From contig CATQJL010000223.1 of assembly GCA_958299035.1 (NCBI GenBank), positions 14,293,742 through 14,357,741 of the forward strand: a DNA stretch of 64,000 nucleotides, given 5' to 3'. This DNA comes from Cylicocyclus nassatus (Eukaryota > Nematoda > Chromadorea > Rhabditida > Strongylidae). Position numbers and translations under genes: made by a program. Position 1 is the first letter of the stretch. Every line of letters begins with the position of its first letter. Below the pieces are notes generated by a model. It did not search any database and was not told the DNA's origin. It worked only from the letters and a program-made list of their open reading frames with translations. Shown one piece after another: positions 33,804 to 45,405 of this stretch.

Positions 33804-34239
33804 GTACGTATAGCACTTGCTTGAGCAGATAACGGTCAAAATTATGTTAGAGAAACACGGGAAGAAACTGAGCACAACATCTGAGGAGATTTTCGTTATT
33901 TGTAAGACTAAAACTTTTTCGACAGCAAGTGCGCGTTTTCTTTTGTGGATTTTTCTCAAATTTTCTTGATTCTGACAAAAAAGTAAGTGAGCGCAATTTC
34001 CTACTTTAGTTTGAAATATCAGCCATTTGAGAAGAAGTGCTTAACGGCGCGTCTGAAAAAAAAATGGTAATATGCACTTTGTTTGCGAAGTAAAGTTGCA
34101 CAAGTTCGCAAGAAATATGCGCTACGTCCTAACCTAAGATGTCATTAGACTGTTCATTTCCTTAGACTAATTTTTTATGCACAAATTGTTTTGTTGATAT
34201 AATATCCAATTTTGAAAATTATTTATACAAATAGTATAA

Positions 34240-34937
34240 TAGGTTGTCCCCGAAAGTTTTATCCGTTTTTCAAACCACTATAAAACACGCAATAAAGACC
34301 TGAGCGAGTTTCAGCACGCATTCGATGCAGCTTTTCCTTTTACTCCCTATGGTTGCGTTTTCAAACCACCATCCTGTATGCTTTTTTTTTATAATTGCCA
34401 CAATTCTTTACCTGTCATTCTTATCTGCTCAAAGTTATGCTAGTTACCAAAAATTTTATTCCAAAGTTTCGGAAAGGCTAAATTATGGAAAAGATTTTAG
34501 ATTATCCTAGTTTGTGTTTCTAGCTTCAAAAATTATTTTCTCGATTGCCTCGATTTTTTGGCAAAGTCATGAAATACGCAACTGCAGCAAATACATGGAA
34601 GCTTTTGAAGTTTCTACGAATTTAATGCAACATAAACAAGTTTGAGTTGCTTTGAAAAAGCAGTTTTTTTTACATATTAAACGTAATAAAAAAGCCGCGG
34701 TTTTTATCAAAGAAATAAATATAACGGACATGGTAAACATGTAAACTAAAATGGGTTCAGTGTAGGTGAAGGTTTGCTCTACAATACAGTTATCAGTGCT
34801 CTTTGAAAACATCAGGTTACAAATTTTAGAAATTCAGGAAAGATTTGGCGTTACTGCTGAGCTGCTAAAAAGCTAGTGCGACATGCAAATCAGGAGATCA
34901 AAGAGCAAATATAGATTTGAAAAAGCGGATAAAAAAT
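34240..34937. mobile_element. Possible decayed mariner-type element
   Basis: TAGGTTGTCCCCGAAAGTTTTATCC at 34240 resembles mariner termini, and TTTTATCCGTTTTTCAAA has an inverted counterpart at about 34917-34937. The right terminus itself is not preserved and no TA duplication is clear. The interval otherwise contains nothing supported. Confidence 0.3.
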
Positions 34938-35102
34938 GTGAGTTAAATGGTACTTAAGTCGTCCTTGGATTGATATCTTGTGAGTTTTAGTGAGCGATGA
35001 AAAAAGCCGACGAAACATTCAGGACAGCTTAATAATATTCAAGAAAGTATTGCAAACAGTCCCAAACGTCGAAATAAATCTTCCCGACTCTAAATTCATT
35101 TA

Positions 35103-37113
35103 TCTTATATATAAAGCTGAATGTGTGTTTGTCTGTATGTCTGTATGTCTGCATGTCTGTCTGTATGTCTGTCTGTATGTGTGTACGTATGTTCCGAATA
35201 GAAAATTCCATTTCTGAACCTATCAGGACCAAACTTGGCACACTTACACTTCGGGACCGGCGGGTGTCATAGGCTACTTTTCGTCATCGATCGATATCGA
35301 TTTTATCGATTTTTATCGATTTTTTGCTGAGTTCACCTACGGGGCTGGGAGTTTGCACAGTGGGGTAGTCGAGCATGGGGATTCCGAATACAATATTGGT
35401 TTTCAGGATTATCGATTACTTTTATCGATTTTATCAATTTTTTGCAAAGTTTGACCTACGGGGCTAGGAGTTTGCACAGTGGGGTAATCGAGCATGCTGA
35501 TTACGAGCTCGATATTAGTTTGGCGCTATTCGGCTATCCGGGCCCCAAAATGGTTTTTGTGGTAGAGCTTGCTCAAATTTCGTATATAAGGGTTATCTTA
35601 CATGCTGTACGATATCACACTTTCTCCGCAGAACGTCTTCCCGTGTGGTTACGATAGGTGTACGGTAGGAAGTCTAAATCATAAACTCGGCTGGAGTTCG
35701 GTCCATATGGCTTATTCGACATGCTAATCACGAATATCATCTCTCTCTGCATATTGGGTCCTTTTCATAGAGTTGTGGTGGTTATATGGCATGGGGTCGC
35801 AAACATAGATTTGCTTTAAACTTCGTCTAGGGTGGTCATTTATCGCGCTGAACAAAATATCATGCTGATTTCGCAGGATAGCGCATTTTCTTGGGTTACG
35901 GTGGGTGTAGATGGGTCGAAGTTCTAGATTTGCTCAAAATCTTGCCTGTAACGTTCACAAGTATATTATCGCTTATGAATATGATGCTTGCTTGCTGTCA
36001 TAACGCAATGAAGTTATGGGTAGTTGCAGGGTTTGAATGGACATTTTTTCTCTTTCGGGCCAATTTAGATCCCAGATATTCAAGAGATGGGGAAACTGTA
36101 GTTTTGCATGACGGTCTCCAGCGCCATCCTTATAGCCTGTTCTAACGCGCAACGCAAGCGGCAAATCTCCCTCCCCTTCTTCTTGCTTAGGCAAAAGCCG
36201 CCGAAGGGTGTATCGCGAGCGGCAGTGGTCCTATAAGGAAATTGATGACCTGTCCCAACGCGTAACGCATGCGGCAAATCCCCCTCCCCTGTTTTTGCTT
36301 AGGCAAAAGCCGCCGAAGTGTGTACCGCGCGCGGCAGTGGTCCTATAAGGAAAGCATTACGGTCGTGGGAAACTTTCATACCACACGAATTGCCATTATC
36401 ATGGGGATTAAGCACAATATTCTTGAAACAGCTTTTTAGGTGATTCCCTGCCAAGGCTTCAGGCAGGTTCATGATTTTTACCCGCTACCATGTACCTACC
36501 TTAACTCTGCGAAAAAGTCTCAAAACGCAACGAGAGTGTTTTAAACGTAGTCAGAGGGTCGAATCTCTCTAGACCGAGTTTCAGCCAAAACTGAGATTTC
36601 GCCTCTGCAGTATACCTACCATAACTCAGTGAAATCGCCTCGAAGCAGTTTGATATTCGTAATCAGCATGTCAATTAGCCCCCTCAAAGTTTCAGCGAAA
36701 TCCATGATTTTTGCTTCTTATGTGTACCCAACGTAAACCCAGGAAATGGCGCTATATCGCGCGAAATGACTACGATATTCGTCATCAGCGGCTTCGTCAT
36801 CAGCAGCTTTAATAATCCCCATGTACCGACTTTGAGCAAGATCCATCACAAAAACATTTTGGGGCCGGATAGCCGAATAGCGCCATCAGTTTTCAGACTT
36901 GTCCTTACTTTTACCGGTTTTGTTGCTTTTTTTGCAAAGTTTGAGCTACGGGGCTGGGGTTTGTTGAGGGAGGTAGGTGGGCATGCTAATTACTAACACA
37001 GGGGAATAGGGAATTGCATGTAGAAGTGGGCACAATGAAAGGTTTGACAGAAAAAAGGGATAAGACCTTAATTAGCATTGACAGGGCCGGGCGGAGCCGG
37101 GTAAGCCAGCTAG
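35103..37113 (+). mobile_element. Non-autonomous Helitron, 2,011 bp, carrying a nested TIR element
   Basis: Starts TCTTATATATAAAGCTGAAT after A (35102) and ends GTAAGCCAGCTAG before T (37114), with the same GC hairpin as the 489-bp copy. The 5' end is followed by a TGTATGTCTG tract and CCATTTCTGAACC. A conserved block (TTATCGATTTT, GGGGCTGGGAG, ATCGAGCATG) is present two to three times. The core is interrupted by a TIR element at 35522-36884. No Rep/helicase ORF. Confidence 0.85.
35522..36884. mobile_element. TIR DNA transposon (non-autonomous), 8-bp target duplication, nested in Helitron
   Basis: Left end GGCGCTATTCGGCTATCCGG and right end CCGGATAGCCGAATAGCGCC form exact 20-bp TIRs; similarity continues inward about 55 bp. 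Flanking octamers ATTAGTTT (35514-35521) and ATCAGTTT (36885-36892) differ at one position. Inside, a unit of about 112 bp is tandemly duplicated at about 36131-36354 (GGCAAAAGCCGCCGAAG and GCGGCAGTGGTCCTATAAGG occur twice). No transposase. The TIR is related to that of the element at 39301-40000. Confidence 0.8.
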
Positions 37114-39300
37114 TAATTCATAAAATACGCTAATCCATAGCAACCGAGAATCCGAGAACTGAGAACCGAGAACAGTAATTTTTAGTTTACTATCGTAAGC
37201 CGTGATTTTTTTTTGAAATTAAGAAAAATTTTCAAGCTATTGAACCTATCCCCATGATTTTTTCTTGATATTTTGGAGCTGTAGATCATTTCATCAAATT
37301 GCATAACATTAGATAGTATTGAGTGACATCATTAATTGTTATACAATGTTTCATCCCGCCTCCAGCCGTCGTTGATGTTGTAAGACGACGGACCTGCATG
37401 TAAGAGAGGGCTGGAGACCTTCAGGACACACCCACACACACCCACGCGCCCCTTCCCCTTCCCCTACCTCTACTTGTCCAGTTTTTGTATCTTTAGTAAT
37501 AAAATATGTAATCACTATGTTCGACATACCGTAGCACCGCTACACCTTCAGACAATGGTTCGTACATCCCTTGTTCCTGACATGGAGGTCCCGGGAAGAT
37601 TTTTCTCTAGAATCCTTCCTTTAGAATAATTTTTTCCTAATGAAATCCAACCCAATTTTTATCCGTTCTTCCGGGATAAGACCTTGCCCCACCCACCTCC
37701 TCTCTACCCACCCTTCAACGTCGTCCTATGTTTTCTTCCCCTTCCTTAACTGATCACTAAGGAAGTTCCAACGAAACACGTATGTTCCTTTATCTACTCA
37801 ATTATAGTTACTAGTAGTTTATATACGACAATCACCTGCAATCCAAAGATTGCCAATATAATCCTGCGGGTGAGTACCTTACTATAGATAAATTAAAAAC
37901 AACTCAAAACATAGCACAAGCATTCCCAGTTTCTGCCTATAAAAATAACCTTTTATCAAATTACACGTACGTCAGGTCTATCTGACTTTAACCACATTCT
38001 CTTTTCTTCCTTCTCTTCCTTATTAGCTCAACTAGTGCAAAGCGAAAAGAAAAACAATTGTTTATTCAAATCCTCTCCTGCAACGTATGATACGTAATCA
38101 TAAATCTGAATGAACATATAAAGCAATCTTCTTTTTATTAAGAAAAAGAGCGAAAAAACCTAATTATTGGACTCTCAATATCAAGATCGTTCATGATAAT
38201 TTCCCTTTTATTCTATGGAGTCGCTCGCAAACCCCGGGAAAGTAATTACTAAACTAGAACGAGAGAGTTTTGATATACAAAAGCGCCCATCTATATCAGA
38301 AAGCTTCTCTCCGCTATTCATTGTTTTCGCGAACAATTCATTGCACAACGTAGCTGCGAAAGAGCGCTGCTTTATCTAAAGAGCTTTATCAAAAACTTTA
38401 TTCTACGCAGCACAATTTACGCGAATAAATAATTTGGATCTCGTAGCACGCGAAAATCGCGCTGATCCACAGATCAGGGGGGATAACCCACCGCAGGCCA
38501 TACTTATGCGAATAAATCACTGCTTTTCGCGTTCAGCGCTATCATCAGTAGCGATAGATTTTCGCGGACGCGGAGCCACATCTAGTAACACGCGAAAATA
38601 TTTCGCCACGCCACGACTTTCGTTACACCGTACTATCAATTAACAAACCACAAAATAATTGGACAACTGTGCCATTCATTAGTAACCTTCCGAACAAATG
38701 CGTGACTCCTAGAAACCATTTCTCAAACTTCGAACACATGGCCGTGAACGCGCGAAATATTTGGACGAACACTCACAATTAATGACCAGACCCCACACGA
38801 TAAATGATTTGCTATTCATTTTTTTACTTTATTTTATAAATACACTCGAGGTGCACCAGAATGAGAAAAGGAATAAAAAGAAGATCCAAACAAATCAGAC
38901 CAGGCAGTCCTCAACGCAAGAGAATATAAAAAAAATACGGAATAAAACAGAACACGAAGCTCTAGACCCAGCTTGTAAACTTGAGCGAAAGTAACTTAAT
39001 CAAAAACAATCACGTGAATCTTGCATACTTCAAAAACAAAGAACTGATGCCCCATTTTTAGGTGTCAACGAGCCCGCCGGTAAGGCTAGCTGACCTGACC
39101 CCATTGAAGATTTATTTTAAAGGAAGCAAAATTCAGGTTGAAAGTGGCAGAGTAAACATCTAATTATTCCAGAAGGCTCCTCATTAGGCAGACACAATCT
39201 GGGGTGCTCTAGATGGGAAACTAGGCTTCGTTACGGTTGTAAGGTATTATAAAGCTTTCTGACGAATGAGCCGGGCTGTTCATTTGTTAGTTAATGATGC
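37114..39300. other. Long gene-free stretch
   Basis: No domain-bearing frame, TIR pair or splice-supported exon over 2.2 kb. A CACACCCACAC tract lies at about 37430. Around 38430-38640 the string CGCGAAAA(T) recurs four to five times among GC-richer DNA. Open frames at 38434 and 38761 are unsupported. Confidence 0.4.
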
Positions 39301-40000
39301 GGTACTTTTCCGTTATCCGGACCCATTTTTTCAAAAAGCTCTTATAAAATACGTTCTGTAGTCCAAGCACAAATTTTCATAGATTTTACGAGGACTGCTT
39401 CCCCGCCACGTGCCAGGAAAAAATAGACACGTTCTAGTCCGCTTTGACGTGTTTATTCGAAATCATTTCTAGCATTTGTAACCACTCAAAAGCTGTCCAG
39501 CTGATTTAGATAAGAGCAAAACAATCTAGAACCATTACTAGAATATTTTGATTACTTCTAGCACTGATTCGAAAATGTATTTCTCTTCAAATTTTCCGCC
39601 ATGCAATTTTAGCCAGAAACGTCTACAAATGATGGCTTGAAGTAGTACATTGGTGCTGCTTTTCGCCGCTTACATGATGGAACCCGCACTTCTCTATTCT
39701 GGCCATGTATAGTATGTTCATTGATAAGAGGGCGACATTATTATTATAACAATGTCATTTTTAAAAATGTTTAGTCGAAAATAGGGTCATTATTGACCAA
39801 AAATGGTTGAACTTATGTCGCTAGGTAGAGCAACACGAACTCTTGCTAAAACTTGTTAAACATGTAGATGGCATGTCAAGTTTTTTTGACACGTGGCAGA
39901 AGGTTGACACTCTTTCCTGCGAAAATGGGAACTTATATGGTGCAAAGAAAAAAGCAGTATTCTTCTTTGAAAAAATGGGTCCGGATAACGGAAAAGTACC
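39301..40000. mobile_element. TIR DNA transposon (non-autonomous), 700 bp, perfect 8-bp target duplication
   Basis: Left end GGTACTTTTCCGTTATCCGG followed by ACCCATTTTTTC, and the exact reverse complement at the right end. AATGATGC occurs immediately before (39293-39300) and after (40001-40008). Eight-bp duplications fit hAT-, Merlin- or P-type superfamilies; the TIR does not start with CAG, so hAT is less likely. No transposase is visible; the two overlapping open frames near the right end are antisense to each other. Confidence 0.8.
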
Positions 40001-40008
40001 AATGATGC

Positions 40009-40630
40009 TTATGGTTAGTAACAACCAATAAATAAAACCAGGCTACAGAATCAACTGCAACTGAAGAACACCAGGACTCTGCTCCGAAAAATGACCGTGC
40101 GGACCAAAAACCAACAAGCTAGTAACACCAACAGCCACAGCTATTACTAAACACGTTCCGTCCCATGCCCTTCTGGTGGGATTTAGGTGATAGGGAATGG
40201 AGTCATTTTGAACCGAAAAACGCTTCGTAGAGTTCGTAAATTCTTTTCCGTTATGCGGCCTTTATTTCAGAATAATATTTTGAGATGTGTACCTTGTACT
40301 CTGACGCCATTATCCGAGTGGGCAACATAAATGTAATCAATCGATAACTGAGCACTTCAATGGATTTTTTCAAAACTTTTCCAACATCATACTAAAACAC
40401 AAAGTTTGAAGTTCAAGGCCCCAATTTTTGAAAAGTTCGGCAATAAAAGTAAATATGCTTCCTCATATTGCCCACTTGCCGCTTACAGAACGTCAGTAGA
40501 AAAGAATTGCCATATGATTTCAAAACCCACTTTTAATGCTCACACAATCAACGGTGCCTTAGTCATTAAAAATTTTTCTGACAGGCCCTAGGTGCCGTTT
40601 ACAGACCGCTCTTCACAAAAAGTTGTCTAA
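40009..40630. other. Intergenic, no supported gene
   Basis: Nothing recognised. A TTTTCCGTTATGCGGCC phrase near 40245 resembles part of the neighbouring TIR but has no partner. Confidence 0.3.
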
Positions 40631-40678
40631 GGGCCGCATGCACTAACCTCCCCGCGGGGAGGTTAGTGCATGCGGCCC
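40631..40678. mobile_element. 48-bp perfect palindrome, minimal Harbinger-type MITE
   Basis: GGGCCGCATGCACTAACC at the left continues into CTCCCCG and is followed at once by its exact reverse complement, with no loop. TAA lies on both sides (40628-40630, 40679-40681). The ends resemble the TIRs of the 1.76-kb element at 58612-60372 (GGCYCGTATGCACGTAC, then CCCCGCGGGGAGG), so this may be two terminal repeats joined head to head. Confidence 0.65.
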
Positions 40679-40681
40679 TAA

Positions 40682-41499
40682 GAATTCATATGGAGCTCAT
40701 TTTTATGCTATAAATTTGCACTAAGTGCGGCTTTCAGATGTTATTAACGAGAAACTGCTCAATGACTGCATGAAGACTCCTTCTCGATGCTCAAAACACT
40801 TTTGATCCTAGGGAAAACATGCTAATACTTAAAACAATGCAAACCAAAATAAACATTGATTTCTGAAAATTCTATGTTCCGCTTAACTATAGATATTTAC
40901 ACGTAAGGACTATCCGACGCTCCTGCAAAAAAATCACTTTCAGCTTTCAATCAGTACCCAACTCTTGAAGAATTCTGACATCTAGTATAAACATTGTTTC
41001 CACAAAAAGTCCTATTGTACGACTTGGAGACCGATATTTATGTGAATTATCTGCCCTCGTAAGTTCACTGAATTATTATCATTTAACTCATAAATAGCTG
41101 TGGCACCTGAACACAATCATCATAACGATACTTGAATAGGAAATGAGACTGGTACGAAGTCATTACAGCATGACCAGAACATGGGTAAATAAATTGAGTT
41201 AATTTCTATAATCATATTTGATGAGTATAAATTGAAATGCTACAGGACCCACGGTCTAAACCTGGTGTTCTATTGCAGAACATTACCTCCAGGCACAATA
41301 AGTACATATCAATACATTCACGCTATTTCATAGCCGCTGTGATGTCAACATTACATACAAAAAATCAATTATATAATTCGGGAGAACCCTGGTGCGGTGT
41401 GGGCACCCCATCCTATGCGGTTTACACTGCGGGCAACGCTCCCCAGCGAAGAAAAGGCTTGCCCCTGCCGAGGAGGAAACATCCTCCGATAAAGAAACT
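40682..41499. other. Spacer and probable 5' part of PLE copy 2
   Basis: No independent gene. A plus frame at 41237-41569 is open in a different frame from the endonuclease and may belong to the 5' region of the PLE. No boundary or target duplication was found. Confidence 0.3.
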
Positions 41500-41592
41500 G
41501 CATAAGGGTCCAGGAAGGACCGCCTTGGACTCGATGGACACAGGTCCAGCAACAAAGACCAAAATATAAATAATACAAATGCTATATGTTCA

Positions 41593-42354
41593 GTGTTGTC
41601 CTCTAATAATACAAGAGAACAAAACAGATGCAGAGTAGTTACAACATCAAATTCAAGTGAGCATAGAGGCAATCGATGTAGTAGAAATAAATGTGCTATA
41701 TGTGATCTTATGAATTTCCAAGGCGTAGTCAAAAGTTCAATCACAAATTATTATTTTAAAACCAATAAACCACAAGAATGTACATGTGATACAAGCAATG
41801 TAGTATATATGATAACATGCCTTACTTGCCAAATGCACGTGGGCGAAACACCACAAAAGCTAAGAGCAAGGATAAGCCAACATTATAGAAATATTCAGAA
41901 ACAAGTCCTAAACTACTTGGTAAACCACTTTGAGAACACCGGCCATGATCCCTGGAAGATACGTGTAGATGTTTTGGATCATGTAGCTGATACGGAAAGT
42001 ATTAAATCCAAATTACTAGACAAAGAGTTAGAATGGATAAAATATATGATTACCGCTTACCCTTTCGGTCTGAACGATCAAATAAAAGGGCTTGGTAATA
42101 TATCTGAAAAGGTAAACCCTTTGGAAAAAAAGAATCATCCATATTTTACATATCCAGTAAAAAGACCAAGAACTAAAGGGAAGAAAAGAGAACCAAGAAA
42201 GCAAAAAACTTGTCCAGACAGAACAGCTCACTTGGTGAATGAAATAAACATCAGACAAGGGAACGAGCTTTGTAAATTCTTCAGAACATTGAATAAATAT
42301 GAAATGGATAGGCTTATAGAACATGCTTTCAATGAATCATTCCAAAGTCACTGA
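41593..42354 (+). pseudogene. GIY-YIG endonuclease domain of PLE copy 2
   Basis: This block of 253 codons is open; the frame extends upstream to about 41509 without a clear ATG. In order it shows a Cys pair NKCAICDLMN (about residue 40), a CTCDTSN cluster, VVYMITC as the GIY half, and C-x2-C (CLTC). MHVGET is the YIG half with Tyr replaced by His, and KLRARISQHY follows with the conserved Arg. A downstream His lies in VNHFENTGH, the catalytic-type Glu in DKELEWIKYM, and Asn in YPFGLNDQIKG. A basic tail (KRPRTKGKKREPRKQ) follows. It would nick DNA during target-primed reverse transcription. The YIG Tyr to His change may lower activity or be a family trait. Confidence 0.75.
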
Positions 42355-42811
42355 AGTATAAAACATATGGACTTTTAGCATCTCCCTTTGAATAAAAAAG
42401 ACTCAAAAATATCGAACAAAACAGGAGATCTTATAGTAAGCATTAGATATATAGGTGAAATAGTACAAACTTAGGCTTAAAAGAATATGCAACAGTTTGC
42501 AATTGAAAAATATAATAGCACATCATACACCTAATACACAAGAAGCCAGGGATTTGGTAGTGCAAGTGGTTTACAGAACAGTTTCGCCATAGTGCCCAAG
42601 AATATTTAACTATGATTCACAAAAAATACAACAGAACAAAGAGAATGCCCTTGCAGTAACTTCAAAGATTATGTGGATCCTGTTCATAAACACTGTACTG
42701 GGAACCTAAACTCAATCAAAAATGTGAAGCTCAGACAATTGCTGGGTAAAGGTACAAAATACCGAAGGCATGATAGAATCACTAAACAACAAGTAAAAGA
42801 GGAAATGGCAA
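42355..42811 (+). other. Frameshifted linker between endonuclease and RT of PLE copy 2
   Basis: About 450 bp in which the reading frame is interrupted; short plus-strand frames (for example 42673-42864, basic, with RRHDRITKQQVKEE) look like pieces of a connecting region. No separate gene is supported. Confidence 0.45.
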
Positions 42812-44249
42812 ATGATAACGCAACTGATAAAAAAGTTGTCGAGAAAATACAAGATAATCGGTAATGCAGTAAGTTCATTTACACAAGAAGTGACACATTA
42901 CATGTATAAAAAGATTCCATCTCAGCTGTTCAACTTATACGATCAACAACAAGTAAACATAGAAAGGTACAATATCAAGTCACTGGAAGAAATTCAAGAA
43001 AACTTTATCATTACACCCATAGATAAAACTGCATCCAATTTTAGTCTTACCTGTAAGAAGTTCTATCTGGATAATATAAAAAAGGAATTGGAACAGCATG
43101 ATAATGATTGTACTTATGTGCCGACAAGATTACAAGTACAAGAAGTAAAACAAAGTCACCATAGCATCATGCAATGTTTAAGCATTGGAAAAAATCATGA
43201 GGAGGCAGTACCACTAATATATGGTATTCCAAAAATGCATAAAAATCCTATCAAATTTCGATTTATCACAGGAGCAAAAAATAGTAGTATTAAACCGTTA
43301 ACAACAGTGCTACAGCTAATCTTATCACGTTTACGTAAACATTTTAGTAACTATTGTAATGTCATCAGACATAGAACTTGGGTCAGACTTTTTTGGGCAG
43401 TTAATAAGACTACTGATGTCATCAAGGATGTCAATTTGAATGGCAGAGGAAGAACTCTATTTTCAGCAGATTTTACAAGCCTTTTTACATGCTTACCGCA
43501 TCAAGTAGTTAAAACCAACATGGGCAGACTGCTACAGCTGTGCATGAAGGAATATAGATACATCAGAATATCTAGAGACAAAATATATTATAGCTTTAGT
43601 AACGAAGGTAATGGAAACTTTTATAGAAAGGAGGATATAATGTATATGATAGACTCCCTTTTGAACTCTTACTACATAATTTTTGGCGGGGTTATATACC
43701 AATAAGTAAAAGGAATTCCGCAGGGAGCTTCTTGTAGTCCCCAAATGGCTGACCTAAGTTTAGCCTATATGGAATATGAATACATGAAATCTTACATACT
43801 CAACAATGACGGAAGCTTACGTTATCTATACAATGAGACGTATCGTTACATAGATGACATCCTACATATTTCTAATGGTGTGCAAAGATTTGAGAACACT
43901 TTGAAAGATATTTATAACAACAGTCCCACTATAGAAAAAACTAAACGACTCAGAATTAGAAACGAATTTCTTGGACTTAAATATAAAAGTAAAAGATGAC
44001 AAAGTAATCTGTAGTTTGTATAATAAGACGGATGCGTATAACTTCAGAGTTTATAAATATCCGCATAAACAATCTAATATACCTACTAAGCACATTATCT
44101 ACAATACTCTTGTAGGAGAAGTGCTACGCATAAATAGAAACTGTAGCAATTATGAGGATTTTGCCAGTAGAATCTTGGAACTTTGTGAAACATGTGTGCA
44201 GAATGAGTGGGAATCACGCGAGGTAATTGAAACTTTATGTCACACATGA
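42812..44249 (+). pseudogene. PLE reverse transcriptase (copy 2)
   Basis: RT motifs lie in order: ITPIDKTASNFSLTCKKFY (about 43010-43065), LIYGIPKMHKNPIKFRFITG (about 43215-43275), LFSADFTSLFTCLPHQ with the motif A Asp (about 43460-43505), KGIPQGASCSPQMADL (about 43710-43755), YRYIDDILHI, the catalytic YIDD box (about 43842-43870), and EFLDLNIK (about 43965). The thumb follows to HT at 44249 with RINRNCSNYEDFASRI. Lesions are the TAA at 43703-43705, two codons before GIPQG, and a frame change near 43972. PKMHKNP and FITGA mark it as PLE-type, related to telomerase RTs, rather than LINE. Confidence 0.85.
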
Positions 44250-44549
44250 CGCCAAAGACCTTACTTATATCATGAGAAAGTATGGATTTGACAGTACATC
44301 ACACATTCCTTTACTCCATACAGTACATAGTAGAATGCTTGATCTACTGGGCGGGGAGCGGGCAGTACACAGGCGGGAATAACCAGGAGACTTTACGGGT
44401 CAGCACTCATTTATGCTTATTTGTCTTACAATGCGCCCTCTTCCATTCCATACTTTCATCCTCACATTCTTTTATTGCTTAATTATTTCATAATACTCCT
44501 CATTCTTCTTATTATTTTATATTACTTTTGGAAGCCTTCCTGTGAACTA

Positions 44550-44603
44550 CTGATGAGCGGCGGCAGGTTGGCCACACTTCTGGTCTAGTTCAAGCCCCGA
44601 AAC
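44550..44603 (+). ncRNA. Candidate hammerhead ribozyme motif of PLE copy 2
   Basis: CTGATGA (44550-44556) and GAAAC (44599-44603) are separated by a segment whose ends GCGGC and GCCCC can pair at 4 of 5 positions as stem II. The loop shares TGGTCTAG with the corresponding loop of copy 1 (CGGTCTAG). Stems I and III are not evident, so it may be inactive. Confidence 0.35.
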
Positions 44604-44610
44604 AGAGTGT

Positions 44611-45405
44611 GAAAATCCAATTTTTGGTACATGCTGGACTTTACATCTCAATTAACTTTAACATTACCCCCTTATTCATAAAAACTTTCAAATATGGTAA
44701 TGTTTTGTCTGATTTGAATCACTTCTCATTTATGGCACGCCCATAACTACTCGAATAGTGCCCAGGGCTCGGCATTGGTTGGCCGAGGTTGTCAAATGAC
44801 AGGCTGAAAATCGTTTTCGGCAAAAAAAAAGCAAAGGGGAAATCGTTTTGCGAAGTCCGGAGCGGAGCCCCGAAAAAAATTGATAGTTTATGCTCTCCGC
44901 GTATCTTAACATGTTATGTACCTCAACAGACGAACACTGGAGTTCGCGAGTGTCAAACCGCGCCGTCGCTAATTACCGCACGCGCGACGTCGCCCAAACG
45001 ATGCTACATATTTGTAACAACATGACTCGTTCTCAATGTATGCTAACGATATGCCACTAAATTTTCTAAGCGAACGGAGAGAGGCTAGTGGAAACAAAGT
45101 ACGAAAAAATGTGAAAAATTTAGGTGAACGGGACGAGTAATAAGCATTTTTTCCGAATTTTGCAAAATTGGGAAATGAAGATGTGAATTCAAATGGCTCG
45201 TTTGCAACGCACAAATGACGATATGGTATGAAACTTGGTAGTTACATGCATACGTGCCTGCAGGGCTTAAATGAGAAGCTTCATTGGAAAATTATGCGAC
45301 TGAAGGTTGTGGCAAACTTTTTTCTGAAGATTTCGCTACCAAAAAATGGAAAAGTGGCTCGTTTGCAACGCAGAGGTGACGAAATCGCGCGGGATTTCGT
45401 ATATA
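44611..45405. other. Intergenic, no supported gene
   Basis: No domain or repeat boundary recognised. GGTTGTCAAATGACA at about 44787 resembles the stem-loop region at 46525 in inverted form. Confidence 0.3.

Larger units (their letters stand above)
41500..44610 (+). mobile_element. Penelope-like element, permuted GIY-YIG/RT order (copy 2)
   Basis: The better preserved PLE. The GIY-YIG endonuclease (41593-42354) precedes the RT (42812-44249), and a hammerhead-like motif (44550-44603) follows the RT. This N-terminal endonuclease order, with an internal C-x2-C, defines the Naiad/Chlamys group within PLEs as I know it. Breaks: a frame gap of about 450 bp between endonuclease and RT, one in-frame TAA at 43703-43705, and a frameshift near 43972. 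It is inactive but recent enough that long blocks read through. Confidence 0.8.

Noticed and set aside
34240..34937. A confident mariner element
   Set aside because: Only the left terminus looks right; the right end and the TA duplication are not preserved, so it is kept as a low-confidence entry only.
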